Shown one piece after another: positions 8,937-17,029 of a stretch of DNA of 64,000 nt. Made by a program: the position numbers and the translations under genes. The stretch spans positions 496,001 to 560,000 of the forward strand of contig NZ_CP108055.1 of assembly GCF_036174265.1 (NCBI RefSeq), written 5' to 3'. The DNA comes from Streptomyces sp. NBC_00285 (GTDB lineage Bacteria; Actinomycetota; Actinomycetes; Streptomycetales; Streptomycetaceae). The stretch's first letter is position 1; every line of letters starts with the position of its first letter. The notes under the pieces were generated by a model that did no database searches, was not told the origin of the DNA, and worked only from the letters and a program-made list of their open reading frames with translations.

Positions 8937-9341
8937 GTGAGACTCGTGTCCGACCCCGTTTACGGCGAGGTGGATCTCACCGCGACGGCGACAGAACTGG
9001 CTTGCTTGGCAAGGGCGGTAGCCGAGGGTGACGGCTTCATCAGCGCCGCGTCCGCGTCTCCCCCTGACGGCAGCACCCTGGCGGGGATCGAAGTCAGGAA
9101 TGCGCTCGACTCCGGTGTCCGTATCGGACTTGACGCCCGGCGGCAGATCCTTGTGATCAGCGGCGATCTCCATGCCAGGGCTGTCCTGGCCGAAAATCTG
9201 CATGCTTTGGTCACCGCCGAGGACGGCGGTCACCTCCACATCGACTACTTTCCCGAGCATCCCTACTTGGTGCCAGGATCATTGCCCTTGGTGGTCAACA
9301 GCCCGCACGGAGGTATGCCGACCCGGGCTCAGATGCCGTAA
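8937..9341 (+). CDS. Imm32-like hypothetical protein
   Basis: The product is 134 aa if the GTG at 8937 is used. AAGGAG lies about 8 bases before it, better than for the upstream in-frame ATG at 8907. Sequence features are GEVDLTATATELACLARAVAEG near the N-terminus, a central ILVISGDLHARAVLAENLHAL, then GGHLHIDYFPEHPYLVPGSLPLVV near the C-terminus. From memory, the closing 'H.HI.Y.P.HPYL..GS.PLVV' pattern is like the Imm32 family of predicted immunity proteins. That assignment is tentative, and no polymorphic toxin gene is adjacent. The gene ends just before the terminator shared with the tRNA. Confidence 0.65.
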   Translation: MRLVSDPVYGEVDLTATATELACLARAVAEGDGFISAASASPPDGSTLAGIEVRNALDSGVRIGLDARRQILVISGDLHARAVLAENLHALVTAEDGGHLHIDYFPEHPYLVPGSLPLVVNSPHGGMPTRAQMP

Positions 9342-9377
9342 CCACGTCCGCCGTACAGAAGTTGCCGTCTCACAACT

Positions 9378-9408
9378 CCGGCCCCTCAACATGGTGTTGA
9401 GGGGCCGG
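9378..9408. terminator. Bidirectional hairpin between Imm32-like gene and tRNA
   Basis: There is a perfect 14-bp inverted repeat CCGGCCCCTCAACA / TGTTGAGGGGCCGG with a 3-base loop (TGG). It sits 36 bases after the plus-strand stop and 6 bases past the 3' end of the minus-strand tRNA, so it can terminate both. Confidence 0.85.
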
Positions 9409-9414
9409 TTCTCG

Positions 9415-9488
9415 TAGCGCGGGCCGGATTTGAACCAGCGACCTCTGGGTTATGAGCCCAGCGAGCTACCGAGCTGCTCCACCGCGCG
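9415..9488 (-). tRNA. tRNA-Met (CAT), initiator type
   Basis: The reverse strand folds as a tRNA. The acceptor stem CGCGCGG pairs with CCGCGCT at six of seven positions, with an unpaired first position (C1 opposite U72), a hallmark of initiator tRNAs. The D-arm is TGGAGCAGCTCGGTAGCTC, and the anticodon arm CTGGGCTCATAACCCAG carries CAT with the three G-C pairs (GGG/CCC) next to the loop that initiators use for P-site entry. The T-arm contains GGTTCAAATCC. The gene does not encode CCA. The acceptor stem (CGCGCGG) differs from the CGCGGGG I remember for the usual Streptomyces initiator. Confidence 0.93.
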
Positions 9489-9999
9489 TCGGTGTGGTTT
9501 CAGCATACGTGAGGTGGAAGGGGCGGGCAGGGATTTATCCGTGGGTCCCGGATGTGGTGCGTGGGGCCGTGTACAGGCGGGAGCCGTGGGCCGGCCTCCC
9601 GGGGTGGGGCGCAGAACCCCGTTGCCCCGCTCGATGTCCGTGCCTGGCCCAGGTGGCGCAACGGGGGTGCGGTGCAGGTAACTGGCGAACCGCACGACCT
9701 GGCCATGGACGTACGCGGCGCTGGGGTTGCCTGGCCGGGCTTGTCGAAGGTCGCGCGAGGCAGGACTGGGGTCTCTCCGTCGGCCGGCTCGCAGGGGGCG
9801 TGTGTGGCACTGCCTGCGGGCCTGCCACCTGACCGCCTGCATCCGGCGCATCACCCGACGGATGTCGATCAGTTCGGCAAAATGCCGCCATCAGTTTGAC
9901 GGAAAGCCCTTCCATCGGTCGCTCGACTTGCCAGTCTCTGTCTGCACACGCGGGATGTCATGTCCGCGTACACCTCGCCCCACCGTCATGGAGACACCC
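9489..9999. other. Gap without a recognised gene
   Basis: This stretch contains the upstream region of the tRNA (minus strand) and of the NPP1 gene (plus strand). Several overlapping GC-rich frames exist on both strands, but none gives a recognisable protein or a good ribosome binding site. Nothing else is seen. Confidence 0.4.
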
Positions 10000-10770
10000 A
10001 TGCCTCGAACCGTCAGCAGGACCTTCCGGCTTGTCAGAGCCGCCGCCGTCACGGGCAGCGGCGCGGCTCTCGCCGTCACTCTGGCCGGCAGCGCCTCCGC
10101 GGGCGTGCTGCAGAACCTGCCGGAGAACGCCACCACGTTCCAGAAGTACTTCGAGCCCGTGTACGACTACGACTCGGACTCCTGCTACCCGGCCGCCGCC
10201 ATCGACCCGAACGGGACCCTCAACGGCGGTCTGAAGCCAACCGGATCCATCACCGGCCAGTGCCGCAGCGGCCACCTCGACCACGCCAACACCTACTCGC
10301 GAGCCAAGTGCAACAACGGCTGGTGCGGGATCATCTACGCCAGCTACTTCGAGAAGGACGAGGCTTCCCCGGGCATCGGCCACCGCCACGACTGGGAGTG
10401 CATGGTCGTGTGGGTCCAGCAAGGGGCGGACACGCCGTCCTACCTGTCCGCCTCCCGGCACGGCGGCTTCAGCACCCACCCCATTGCCGACGTTCCGATG
10501 AGCGGCCAGCGGGTCATGGCCGTCTACCACAAGGACGGCGCCAGCACTCACGCATTCCGCTTCGCCAAGTGGGGCGAGGCCGCGGAGAACGACACCGGCG
10601 CCTGGCACCAGGAGAACCTGCTCACCTGGGACAACCTCGCACCCAACCTGCGCACCATCCTGAACGCCTCCGACTGGGGCAACGCCAATCTCCCGCTCCA
10701 GGACTCCAAGTTCAACGACACGCTCAACAAGGCCAAGCCGGGCGAGATCCCGTTCGACCCGTACGCGTGA
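10000..10770 (+). CDS. Secreted NPP1 family (necrosis-inducing, NLP-like) protein
   Basis: The product is 256 aa. The signal peptide is at about residues 1-35 (RTFRLVRAA...GSASA|GVL). The mature protein carries the NPP1/NLP signature GHRHDWE at about residues 127-133, which in characterised NLPs forms the metal-binding patch needed for cytolysis of plant membranes. Two cysteine pairs are likely (SCYPAAA, GQCRSGH, KCNNGWCG). ATG at 10000 is preferred because GGAG lies 6 bases upstream; ATG at 9988 is in frame. The length fits bacterial NLPs. It is monocistronic, with a terminator at 10814. The family is known from plant-associated oomycetes, fungi and bacteria. Whether this protein is cytotoxic is inference. 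Confidence 0.92.
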   Translation: MPRTVSRTFRLVRAAAVTGSGAALAVTLAGSASAGVLQNLPENATTFQKYFEPVYDYDSDSCYPAAAIDPNGTLNGGLKPTGSITGQCRSGHLDHANTYSRAKCNNGWCGIIYASYFEKDEASPGIGHRHDWECMVVWVQQGADTPSYLSASRHGGFSTHPIADVPMSGQRVMAVYHKDGASTHAFRFAKWGEAAENDTGAWHQENLLTWDNLAPNLRTILNASDWGNANLPLQDSKFNDTLNKAKPGEIPFDPYA

Positions 10771-10813
10771 CCCGCACACCGGCGCGGCGCCGGGTCCGCA
10801 GGGCATGACGGTC

Positions 10814-10846
10814 GCTGGTCCGGGGCTCCATCGGATCCGGACCAGC
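10814..10846 (+). terminator. Terminator after the NPP1 gene
   Basis: There is a perfect 10-bp inverted repeat GCTGGTCCGG / CCGGACCAGC with a 13-base loop, beginning 44 bases after the NPP1 stop. Confidence 0.75.
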
Positions 10847-11255
10847 GCCAGTCGCCACGCCAGGAACGCCGTACAGGTCGGGGAATGCCCGGCGGAGATG
10901 ACGGCAGAAGACCGTCTCCGCATGCGTGATCAAAAGTCCGAGGCCAGGGTATGGCCCCCGGGGTACGGACAAGGTTCGAGGCTGTCGGTTTGTCGACGCC
11001 GAACCGCCTCGGGTCCGTTCTGACAGGCGGATCGCGACCCTGTCATGGCCTCGGTGACGGCCAGGGCCGAGTTGCCGACGTTCCCCCGGTGGGGGTGCGG
11101 ACGGGACGCCTGGTCCCTCCTCGTCCCCCGTCCTGCGGTGACAGCAAGTCTTGGGACACGTTTTACGCGACGTATGCAACTGCGGCCTGCTCCCTTTCTG
11201 TCTGATAGGGAGACGGGTCCGTCAGGGCCGAAGGACGAGTAGACCGGGGCAGTTC
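10847..11255. other. Gap upstream of the L,D-transpeptidase
   Basis: No gene was recognised. The stretch must contain the promoter of the transpeptidase gene. Short frames on both strands look like noise. Confidence 0.4.
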
Positions 11256-12242
11256 GTGGGACGGCGCAAGGGCAGCATATGGATCGCATTCGTCACGGGT
11301 GTGGTGCTGGTGGGCGCGAGCGCCTGCGGCGGGGGCGGCAGTGACAAGGCAAGCGGAGACGATGCGAAGGCGTCGGGGAAGCCGAGTGCGAGCGCCTCTC
11401 CGTCACCGACGAAGCCTGCAGGACCGCCGATGCTGCTGGAGACGATCACCCCGCAGACGGGAACCACGGTCGGCGTGGCCATGCCGATCTCGGTGATCTT
11501 CACGAACCCGGTGGCGGCCAAGGCGCGGGCCTCAGTGGAAAAGCACATGAAGGTGAGTGCCTCGCAGTCGGTGGCCGGCGCCTGGCACTGGATGGGCGAC
11601 AAGCGTGCCGACTGGCGCCCGAAGGCGTACTGGCCCTCCGGTACGACGGTGAAGATCGACGCCGACATGACGGGCGTCAGCAACGGCAACGGACGCTATG
11701 GCGTACACAACTACACGCACACCTTCAAGATCGGTGACGACGTGCGCGCGGACGTCTCGGTGACCGGCCACACCATGAAGGTGACCCGGAACGGCGGGCC
11801 GGTGCGCACTCTTTCGATCAACGCGGGCAGCGCCGAGTATCCGACGTGGGACGGCACGATGGCCGTCATCGACAAGCAGGAGAAGGTCCACATGACCTCC
11901 TGCAGCGTCGGCATCAGCTGCGACAAGGGCAGTCCCAACTTCTACGACCTGACACTGCCCTGGGACATCCACCTCACCCAGTCCGGCACCTACGTCCACT
12001 ACTCGACCGGCGACCCGAACCCGGGCAGCGGCAGCGCGCGCGGCTCGCACGGCTGCGTCCACCTGTCTCTGTCGGACGCCAAGTGGTTCTACGGTCAGGT
12101 GAAGCAGGGCGACCCCATCACCATCACCGGCTCGCCCCGTGGCAAGGCCCCGGCCGACAACGGCTACGCCGACTTCAACCTGGGTTGGGACCAGTGGCTC
12201 GCGGGCAGCGCGTCCGGCGAGGGGACAACCGCCAGCCTGTGA
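11256..12242 (+). CDS. L,D-transpeptidase (YkuD domain) lipoprotein
   Basis: The product is 328 aa with the GTG start at 11256, which gives a compact lipoprotein signal (GRRKGSIWIAFVTGVVLVGASAC|GGGG). A Ser/Pro-rich linker follows, then an Ig-like domain of the kind found in mycobacterial LdtMt2 (about 70-190), then the YkuD catalytic domain with SHGCVHLS at about residues 264-270. Cys of HGC is the nucleophile and the neighbouring His residues assist. The family makes 3-3 meso-DAP crosslinks in peptidoglycan at the outer membrane face and is inhibited by carbapenems. Actinomycetes carry several copies. No operon partner is obvious; the universal stress protein follows after about 220 bases. 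Confidence 0.93.
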   Translation: MGRRKGSIWIAFVTGVVLVGASACGGGGSDKASGDDAKASGKPSASASPSPTKPAGPPMLLETITPQTGTTVGVAMPISVIFTNPVAAKARASVEKHMKVSASQSVAGAWHWMGDKRADWRPKAYWPSGTTVKIDADMTGVSNGNGRYGVHNYTHTFKIGDDVRADVSVTGHTMKVTRNGGPVRTLSINAGSAEYPTWDGTMAVIDKQEKVHMTSCSVGISCDKGSPNFYDLTLPWDIHLTQSGTYVHYSTGDPNPGSGSARGSHGCVHLSLSDAKWFYGQVKQGDPITITGSPRGKAPADNGYADFNLGWDQWLAGSASGEGTTASL

Positions 12243-12465
12243 CGCGCGTCAGTGCCTGCTGTGCGAGCGGTTCACGGTCGTGAACACGGCTGGGGAACCG
12301 CTCGCCATCATCGGACCGGGCGCCCAGACCCCCAGTCCCGAGTACGGCACCCGGTCCGGCCCGGCGACCGTACCGGCCGCGCTTCTTGCCTCCACCCTGG
12401 CACTGTGGGGGATGCTGGCACACACGGCATCTGACCCGTCCCGTTCGCAGCGCCGGAGGCGCCCC

Positions 12466-12963
12466 ATGAGCGTCATCGTCTGGATCACCGAGGGGACCTG
12501 GCCCTCCTGTGTGGATGCCGCCCTCACCCGTACGGCACCGGGCGAGGAGGTCGTGCTGCTGTACGTGCACGACCACACGATCAGTGAAACCGCGCACGGC
12601 GCCTACGCCGGCCTCCTGGGCCGCGGCCACCCCGAACGCGACCCCGGCACCCGTCTGGCACACCTCACCGCGGACTCGGCCAGGCGACTCCTGCAGACCG
12701 CCGCCGACCGCCTGGACCGTGCGTGCACCCGCACGGAACGCGGTGGCCGCGTCGAACGCGAGGTCATCACCGCAGCTCAAGGCGCGGATCTGCTGATCTG
12801 TGCCCGCGACGGCGATCCCACCCGCCCCGGCCCGCACAGCCTCGGGCGCGCCACCCGCTTCGTCGTCGACCACGCCCCCTGCCCCGTCCTCCTCGTCTGG
12901 CCGGCCCCGCCGCGGCACACCGAGCTGCCCCCGCCCCCTCCCGGATCCGGCCACCGCCCCTGA
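12466..12963 (+). CDS. Universal stress protein-like (UspA domain)
   Basis: The product is 165 aa. ATG at 12466 has GGAGG 6 bases upstream. The protein begins MSVIVWITEGTW, has VVLLYVHDHTI in the second strand, then a helical middle, then GADLLICARDGDPTRPGPHSLGRATRFVVDHAPCPVLLVWP. The last part is the Usp 'G..G....S.SR.V..HAPCPVLVV' pattern. The glycine-rich ATP loop is imperfect (ARDGDPTRPGPHSLG), so nucleotide binding is uncertain. It is a cytoplasmic stress-response family. The Pro-rich tail is unusual. Confidence 0.8.
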   Translation: MSVIVWITEGTWPSCVDAALTRTAPGEEVVLLYVHDHTISETAHGAYAGLLGRGHPERDPGTRLAHLTADSARRLLQTAADRLDRACTRTERGGRVEREVITAAQGADLLICARDGDPTRPGPHSLGRATRFVVDHAPCPVLLVWPAPPRHTELPPPPPGSGHRP

Positions 12964-13237
12964 CGCCCGTCCGCGCCGGCCCCCTTTCGGCCGCAGTGCG
13001 GCCACGAACAGCACGGCACCAGCTCCCTGCGCGATGCCGACAAGCAACAAACCGGCCCGGGGGTCGTCGGCCCCCGGGTGCCGACGACGCGGATACTGAT
13101 CACGAACGGCCGGCCGCTTCGACGTAGGCCGAACCCGTCCCGGTCCCTCGCAACAGCGTCGTGCTCGCCGGTACGGGCTTCCCGTCGCCGTAGCTGAAAG
13201 TGCAGGCGGCTGCCCGGAGTTGGTGCCGTCACCACGT

Positions 13238-14725
13238 TTACCGCTCCTGCCGTACTCCGGGAGCTACATACGCCTTGAGATCGCCGACCCGCTCCACGGG
13301 CCAGCCGCGTGCGAAAGCGGGCGGGTGGGCGTCCGGCAGGGCGAGTACGGCGAAGGGCCTCTGGCGGGCGGCCCGGGCAAGTTCGGCCCGGGTGGTGCTG
13401 GTGTCGTGGCCTGCGCTCTGTGCGGAGCCGCATCCGGTGTAGTAGGCGATCGGGACGGCCTCATAGCCGCTGAGCAGGCACGGAGGGCGTACGCCGAGTG
13501 TGTGGAGGGCGGCCGCGGTGCGGGACCAGTCCGCGCGGTTGGCGGCGGAGTTGTGCAGGGTGCGCTCCAGGACCAGGTACTGCACGGCCACATGCCCCGC
13601 AAGTGCGACGGCCGCCAGGCTGACGGCAAGTGTGCGGGCCCTCCCCGGGGCCGGTGCGGTGAGCAGGTGGGCGAGGCCCTGGGCGACGGGCAGGGCGAGC
13701 AGGGCGTAGGCCGGCAGCAGGAAGCGGGGGGCCGCGTAGCCGATGAGGAACAGGTAGGGGACGGCGGCTGTGGCGGCGCAGACCAAGGGGAGCAGGGCGG
13801 GCAGCGTGCGCCGGGCGCGGAGCGCGACGACGGTGCCGAGGGCGGCCAGCAGGGGCAGCGCGAACCACCACAGGCTCACCACCGGGTTGGGGAGAGCGCC
13901 GGTGCAGGGCCGGCACAGCGTGCGCCCGCCGAGACTGCGGAGCTGGTCGACGACCGCCAGGTGCCATCCGAGGCCGCCCTGGATACGGGAGGCGTCGGAG
14001 AGGCGCTGCGCGAGACCGCCGTAGCTCACGTATGCCTCGATCACCCACTCGCCCGCGCCCGCCAGGAGGCCGGCGACCACTACGAGGAGCAGGCGCGGGC
14101 GGCGCAGGGAGAGGATCAGCAGGGGCAGCACCACATAGACCGCGTCCGTCGGGCGCATCCATGCCATCAGAGCTGTCCCCGCGAACAGGCCCCACCAGGC
14201 TGCCCGGTCCCGTGCGTTCACGTGGACGCGCAGGAAGCAGCCCACGCAGATCAGGGCGCCGACGGCGACCCAGTAGTTGGGCATGGCCTGGGGGCCGTAG
14301 AACACCGTCACCCACAGCGAGGCGAACAGGGCGCCTGCCAGAGCCAGGACGCGTGGCATGACGTGAGCCCGCCAGACACGCAGGGCGAAGTAGAGGGCCA
14401 GGCCGGAAAGGACGGCGAGGTAGACCCCGAGGAGGGCGGTGGAGGCGGACCAGGACGTGATCGGGGCGACGAGGAGCGAGATGCCGCGGGCGCGCGGCGC
14501 GCTGAAGTAGGCGGCTGGAACGTGGCCGCTGATCTGGCTGACGTAGACCGTCTCGTCCCAGCCGAGACCCAGACCCGGCCGGACGAGGCAGAGTTGGGCG
14601 AGCGTGAAGGCGGCTGCGACCGCCGCGAGCCAGGGCTCGCCCCAGGGGCGTCGTGGTCTGGCAGTCTGCGGGGAGGGGGCGGTGCGACGAACGCCGGTCG
14701 TCGTGGCGTTCGGGCCGTCGGCCAT
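13238..14725 (-). CDS. Multi-pass membrane protein, GT-C glycosyltransferase-like
   Basis: The product is 495 aa with about ten hydrophobic helices. After the first helix (LAAVAAAFTLAQLCLV) comes GLGWDETVYVSQISGHVPAAYF. The 'D-E' pair in the first external loop is typical of GT-C enzymes of the PMT/GT39/GT83 type that use polyprenyl-phosphate sugars. Later segments include WMRPTDAVYVVLPLL and PRFLLPAYALLALPVAQGLAHLL. The C-terminal ~100 residues are soluble and probably extracytoplasmic. It may transfer a sugar to a lipid or surface glycan. It is divergent from a BlaI/MecI-type repressor gene, with palindromic candidate operators in between, so it is probably repressed by that protein. Confidence 0.8.
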   Translation of the reverse strand: MADGPNATTTGVRRTAPSPQTARPRRPWGEPWLAAVAAAFTLAQLCLVRPGLGLGWDETVYVSQISGHVPAAYFSAPRARGISLLVAPITSWSASTALLGVYLAVLSGLALYFALRVWRAHVMPRVLALAGALFASLWVTVFYGPQAMPNYWVAVGALICVGCFLRVHVNARDRAAWWGLFAGTALMAWMRPTDAVYVVLPLLILSLRRPRLLLVVVAGLLAGAGEWVIEAYVSYGGLAQRLSDASRIQGGLGWHLAVVDQLRSLGGRTLCRPCTGALPNPVVSLWWFALPLLAALGTVVALRARRTLPALLPLVCAATAAVPYLFLIGYAAPRFLLPAYALLALPVAQGLAHLLTAPAPGRARTLAVSLAAVALAGHVAVQYLVLERTLHNSAANRADWSRTAAALHTLGVRPPCLLSGYEAVPIAYYTGCGSAQSAGHDTSTTRAELARAARQRPFAVLALPDAHPPAFARGWPVERVGDLKAYVAPGVRQER

Positions 14726-14750
14726 GTGACACCTCTCGTCGGGACTCTTC

Positions 14751-14806
14751 TAGGGATCGGTTCCCTACAACCCACAGGGCCGCAACACACCCTACGACTT
14801 GTAGGG
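14751..14806. promoter_or_regulatory. Candidate BlaI/MecI-type operators between divergent genes
   Basis: Two palindromes lie in the 129-base divergent gap. One is TAGGGATCGGTTCCCTA at 14751-14767, with perfect TAGGGA/TCCCTA arms. The other is CCCTACGACTTGTAGGG at 14790-14806, with perfect CCCTAC/GTAGGG arms. A further half-site-like CCCTAC...CAGGG spans 14763-14779. TAC..GTA-centred dyads are typical of the BlaI/MecI/CopY family, so these probably bind the repressor encoded at 14855. Confidence 0.6.
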
Positions 14807-14854
14807 TTATATGGGGGTGAGAAGCTGACTTCCCACGTCTGCAAGGTGACCGCC

Positions 14855-15238
14855 ATGCACAGCAGCGGCCCACACGAAAGACCCGGACGGCGTAGTGCGG
14901 GCGAGCTGGAGGCTGCGGTCCTGGCCGCCCTCTGGGCGGTGGAGCATCCCCGAACCCCGGCGGAGATCCAGGTGGAGCTGGGCGGACGGCTCGCCTACAA
15001 CACAGTGCACACGATTCTCAGGCGCCTCTACGGCAAGGGGCTGGTGCTGCGGGATGTCGACGGGCGGCGCGGCGCATACCGGCCAGCGCGGGACGAGGCC
15101 GAGATGACCGCGCAGGCCATGCACGAGGCCCTGGACCGGGGAGCGGATCCGATCGCCGCGCTCCAGCACTTCGTGACCGGGCTGACCACGGAGGAGTCGC
15201 GGGCGCTGAGGAAACTCCTCGGTCAGAGCCCGCCATGA
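14855..15238 (+). CDS. BlaI/MecI/CopY family transcriptional repressor
   Basis: The product is 127 aa. The winged helix is at about residues 12-80: GELEAAVLAALWAVEHPRTP, then IQVELGGRLAYNTVHTILRRLYGKGLVLRDVDGR (recognition helix YNTVHTILRRL). The C-terminal dimerisation helices contain DPIAALQHFVTGLTTEESRALRKLL. Family members bind dyads as dimers and are often inactivated by a partner membrane protease. No BlaR-like M56 protease is adjacent here. Start ATG at 14855 is preceded by AAGGTG. It is divergent from the membrane protein gene, which it probably controls together with itself. Confidence 0.9.
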   Translation: MHSSGPHERPGRRSAGELEAAVLAALWAVEHPRTPAEIQVELGGRLAYNTVHTILRRLYGKGLVLRDVDGRRGAYRPARDEAEMTAQAMHEALDRGADPIAALQHFVTGLTTEESRALRKLLGQSPP

Positions 15239-15468
15239 CGACGGCCCTGCCGGCTCGGTGATGCCTCAGAGCCGACACACCGATCTCCACCGTCCGCTCA
15301 CCGTGAACCCGGGGCTCGGCACCCGGACGCGTGAGTACAAGGCCGTAGGCGATGATCACGGCTTGTGCACCGAAGATCTTGTGCCTGATGTTGGCGCCTT
15401 CTCGGTAGCGGCGACCGCCCCGCGGGTGTAGCGTCGTGATCCAGCAGTCGTGGTTCCGAAGTCCCGTT

Positions 15469-15492
15469 CGCCCGTGATCGCCATCACGGGCG
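15469..15492 (+). promoter_or_regulatory. Hairpin in the cold-shock gene leader
   Basis: There is a perfect 10-bp inverted repeat CGCCCGTGAT / ATCACGGGCG with loop CGCC, followed by TTCTTG, 88 bases upstream of the cold-shock start codon. It could be an attenuator or thermosensitive leader element, or a terminator of an upstream transcript. Confidence 0.5.
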
Positions 15493-15580
15493 TTCTTGCG
15501 TTGCAACGCCTCTCCGGACCAGGGCGATCACCTCCCGGGCACGCAGGGTGCGGGCCCGGTTTCCCTCTAAGGAGACAGTC

Positions 15581-15784
15581 ATGGCCAAGGGCACCGTCAA
15601 GTGGTTCAACAGCGAAAAGGGCTTCGGCTTCATCGAGCAGGAGGGCGGCGGTCCTGACGTGTTCGCCCACTACTCCAACATCGCCGCCCAGGGCTTCCGC
15701 GAGCTGCTGGAAGGCCAGAAGGTCGAGTTCGACGTCACTCAGGGCCAGAAGGGCCCCCAGGCGGAGAACATCCGCCCGGTCTGA
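15581..15784 (+). CDS. Cold-shock domain protein (CspA family)
   Basis: The product is 67 aa and starts [20 protein letters not shown], with RNP1 (KGFGFI) and RNP2 (VFAHYS, where the usual form is VFVHFS). The protein is a single OB-fold that binds single-stranded nucleic acids and acts as an RNA chaperone in the cytoplasm. AAGGAG lies 6 bases before the ATG. A long untranslated leader contains a stable hairpin, as often seen for csp genes. A terminator hairpin follows the stop. Confidence 0.97.
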   Translation: MAKGTVKWFNSEKGFGFIEQEGGGPDVFAHYSNIAAQGFRELLEGQKVEFDVTQGQKGPQAENIRPV

Positions 15785-15794
15785 TCTGCCTGAT

Positions 15795-15840
15795 GCGGCA
15801 AGGCTCGGCATGCCTCTTCGAGGTCGCCGGGCCTTGCCGC
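15795..15840 (+). terminator. Terminator after the cold-shock gene
   Basis: There is a perfect 10-bp repeat GCGGCAAGGC / GCCTTGCCGC with a 26-base loop, starting 10 bases after the stop codon. Confidence 0.7.
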
Positions 15841-16189
15841 CGTCTGTATCCGGACAGCACGCCGGCGCTGGGTGGTGGGGCGGCTCGGTGCGCGACAGAG
15901 GGTGCTGGGGGGGCGGTGTCACGGGCACGGCCGAGCCCGTGATCAGGATCAGGATCAGGATCCGCAGACCGTCGTAGGCCGGCTGCCATGGGCCCGCACG
16001 ACGCCTCCGGCTTCACTGACGCCGGCACGTTCCGTCCAGCAGAGCTCACCTGAGCTGACCGGCATGCGGCTGCCCCGACCGCGGCCGAAGCCGCCGGTGG
16101 GCGGAAGACGGTGCCGCGTCGGCTGCGTCGCTTCAACCGCCCCGGCGATCCAGTGGCCCGTTACTGCTCCACGCGGCGTGAGCGCGGTC
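15841..16189. other. Gap with a short hexanucleotide repeat
   Basis: No gene was recognised. At 15941-15963 the hexamer GATCAG occurs about 3.8 times in tandem. The rest should contain the promoter of the next gene. Confidence 0.4.
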
Positions 16190-17029
16190 ATGATGTCCAC
16201 CATGACGCATACCGCCCGCCGCATGTTCGAGCTCCTTGAGCCGATCTGCCTGGTCACTTTCTTCGCCGACGAGTGCAACGAGGAGTTGGCCGCGCTCGGC
16301 CACCGCACCTACTGGGACGGCTACTTCGCCAGCCGGGCCGCGCCACTGGGGCGAGTGCCGGCGCAGGTCGTGCACGCGGCCTTCTACAACTTCGCCGACG
16401 GGGAGGCCGCACGGCACATCCCGAGCGCGTGGCAGACGATCCCGCCCGAGGCATCCCTCGCCGCGCGGGAGCGGGGCAGCGCGGCCTCCCTGCGGCGCAT
16501 CCTCGGCGAGGAGCTGGCCGACTCCCCGGGCCTGGCGCGCGCGGCCGATCTCACCGCCAAAGCCGCGACGAGCGCGCCCACCGAAGGGCGGGTGATGTAC
16601 GCCGGGATGCGTACCGTCGCGGTGCCGAGCGAACCGGTCGCCCGGCTGTGGCATTCCGCGACCATGCTGCGTGAGCACCGCGGTGACGGGCACGTCGCCG
16701 CTCTCGTCGGCGCGCGCATCGGCGGCACCGAGGCGCACGTGCTCTCCGCCCTGGGGCAGGGCATTCACCCACCGGAGTCGTTCGGGCGCATCCATCACCT
16801 GCCGAAGGAGCGACTCGCGGCGGTCATGAACGGCCTGCGCGAGCGTGGGCTCGTCGACGCCGAGGGCCGGTTCACCGACGCCGGCCGTGAGACCGGACAA
16901 CGCATCGAAACCCTGACCGACGAGCTCGCGGCCCCGCCGTACGACGCCCTGTCCGCCGTCGAGCTCGACGAGCTGTTCGCCGAGCTCGAACCCATCACCG
17001 CGAAACTGGTGGCCGCGGGGTCGCAGTGA
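16190..17029 (+). CDS. SCO6745-like helical/winged-helix protein
   Basis: The product is about 279 aa. It begins MTHTARRMFELLEPICLVTFFADECNEEL (partial), then YWDGYFASRAAPLGRVPAQVVHAAFYNF. The conserved 'YF..RAAPLG....VV.A.FYNF' segment is what I remember of the SCO6745 family of actinomycetes. A C-terminal HTH-like region reads LAAVMNGLRERGLVDAEGRFTDAGRE. The start is ambiguous: ATG at 16190, 16193 or 16202, or GTG at 16179, none with a strong ribosome binding site. The biochemical role of the family is not known to me. It appears to stand alone. Confidence 0.75.
   Translation: MMSTMTHTARRMFELLEPICLVTFFADECNEELAALGHRTYWDGYFASRAAPLGRVPAQVVHAAFYNFADGEAARHIPSAWQTIPPEASLAARERGSAASLRRILGEELADSPGLARAADLTAKAATSAPTEGRVMYAGMRTVAVPSEPVARLWHSATMLREHRGDGHVAALVGARIGGTEAHVLSALGQGIHPPESFGRIHHLPKERLAAVMNGLRERGLVDAEGRFTDAGRETGQRIETLTDELAAPPYDALSAVELDELFAELEPITAKLVAAGSQ

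Noticed and set aside
13220..14854. Long plus-strand extension upstream of the BlaI-type gene
   Set aside because: It is antisense to the membrane protein gene and gives Gly/Gln/Glu-rich low-complexity sequence. The repressor domain starts at 14855 with its own ribosome site.
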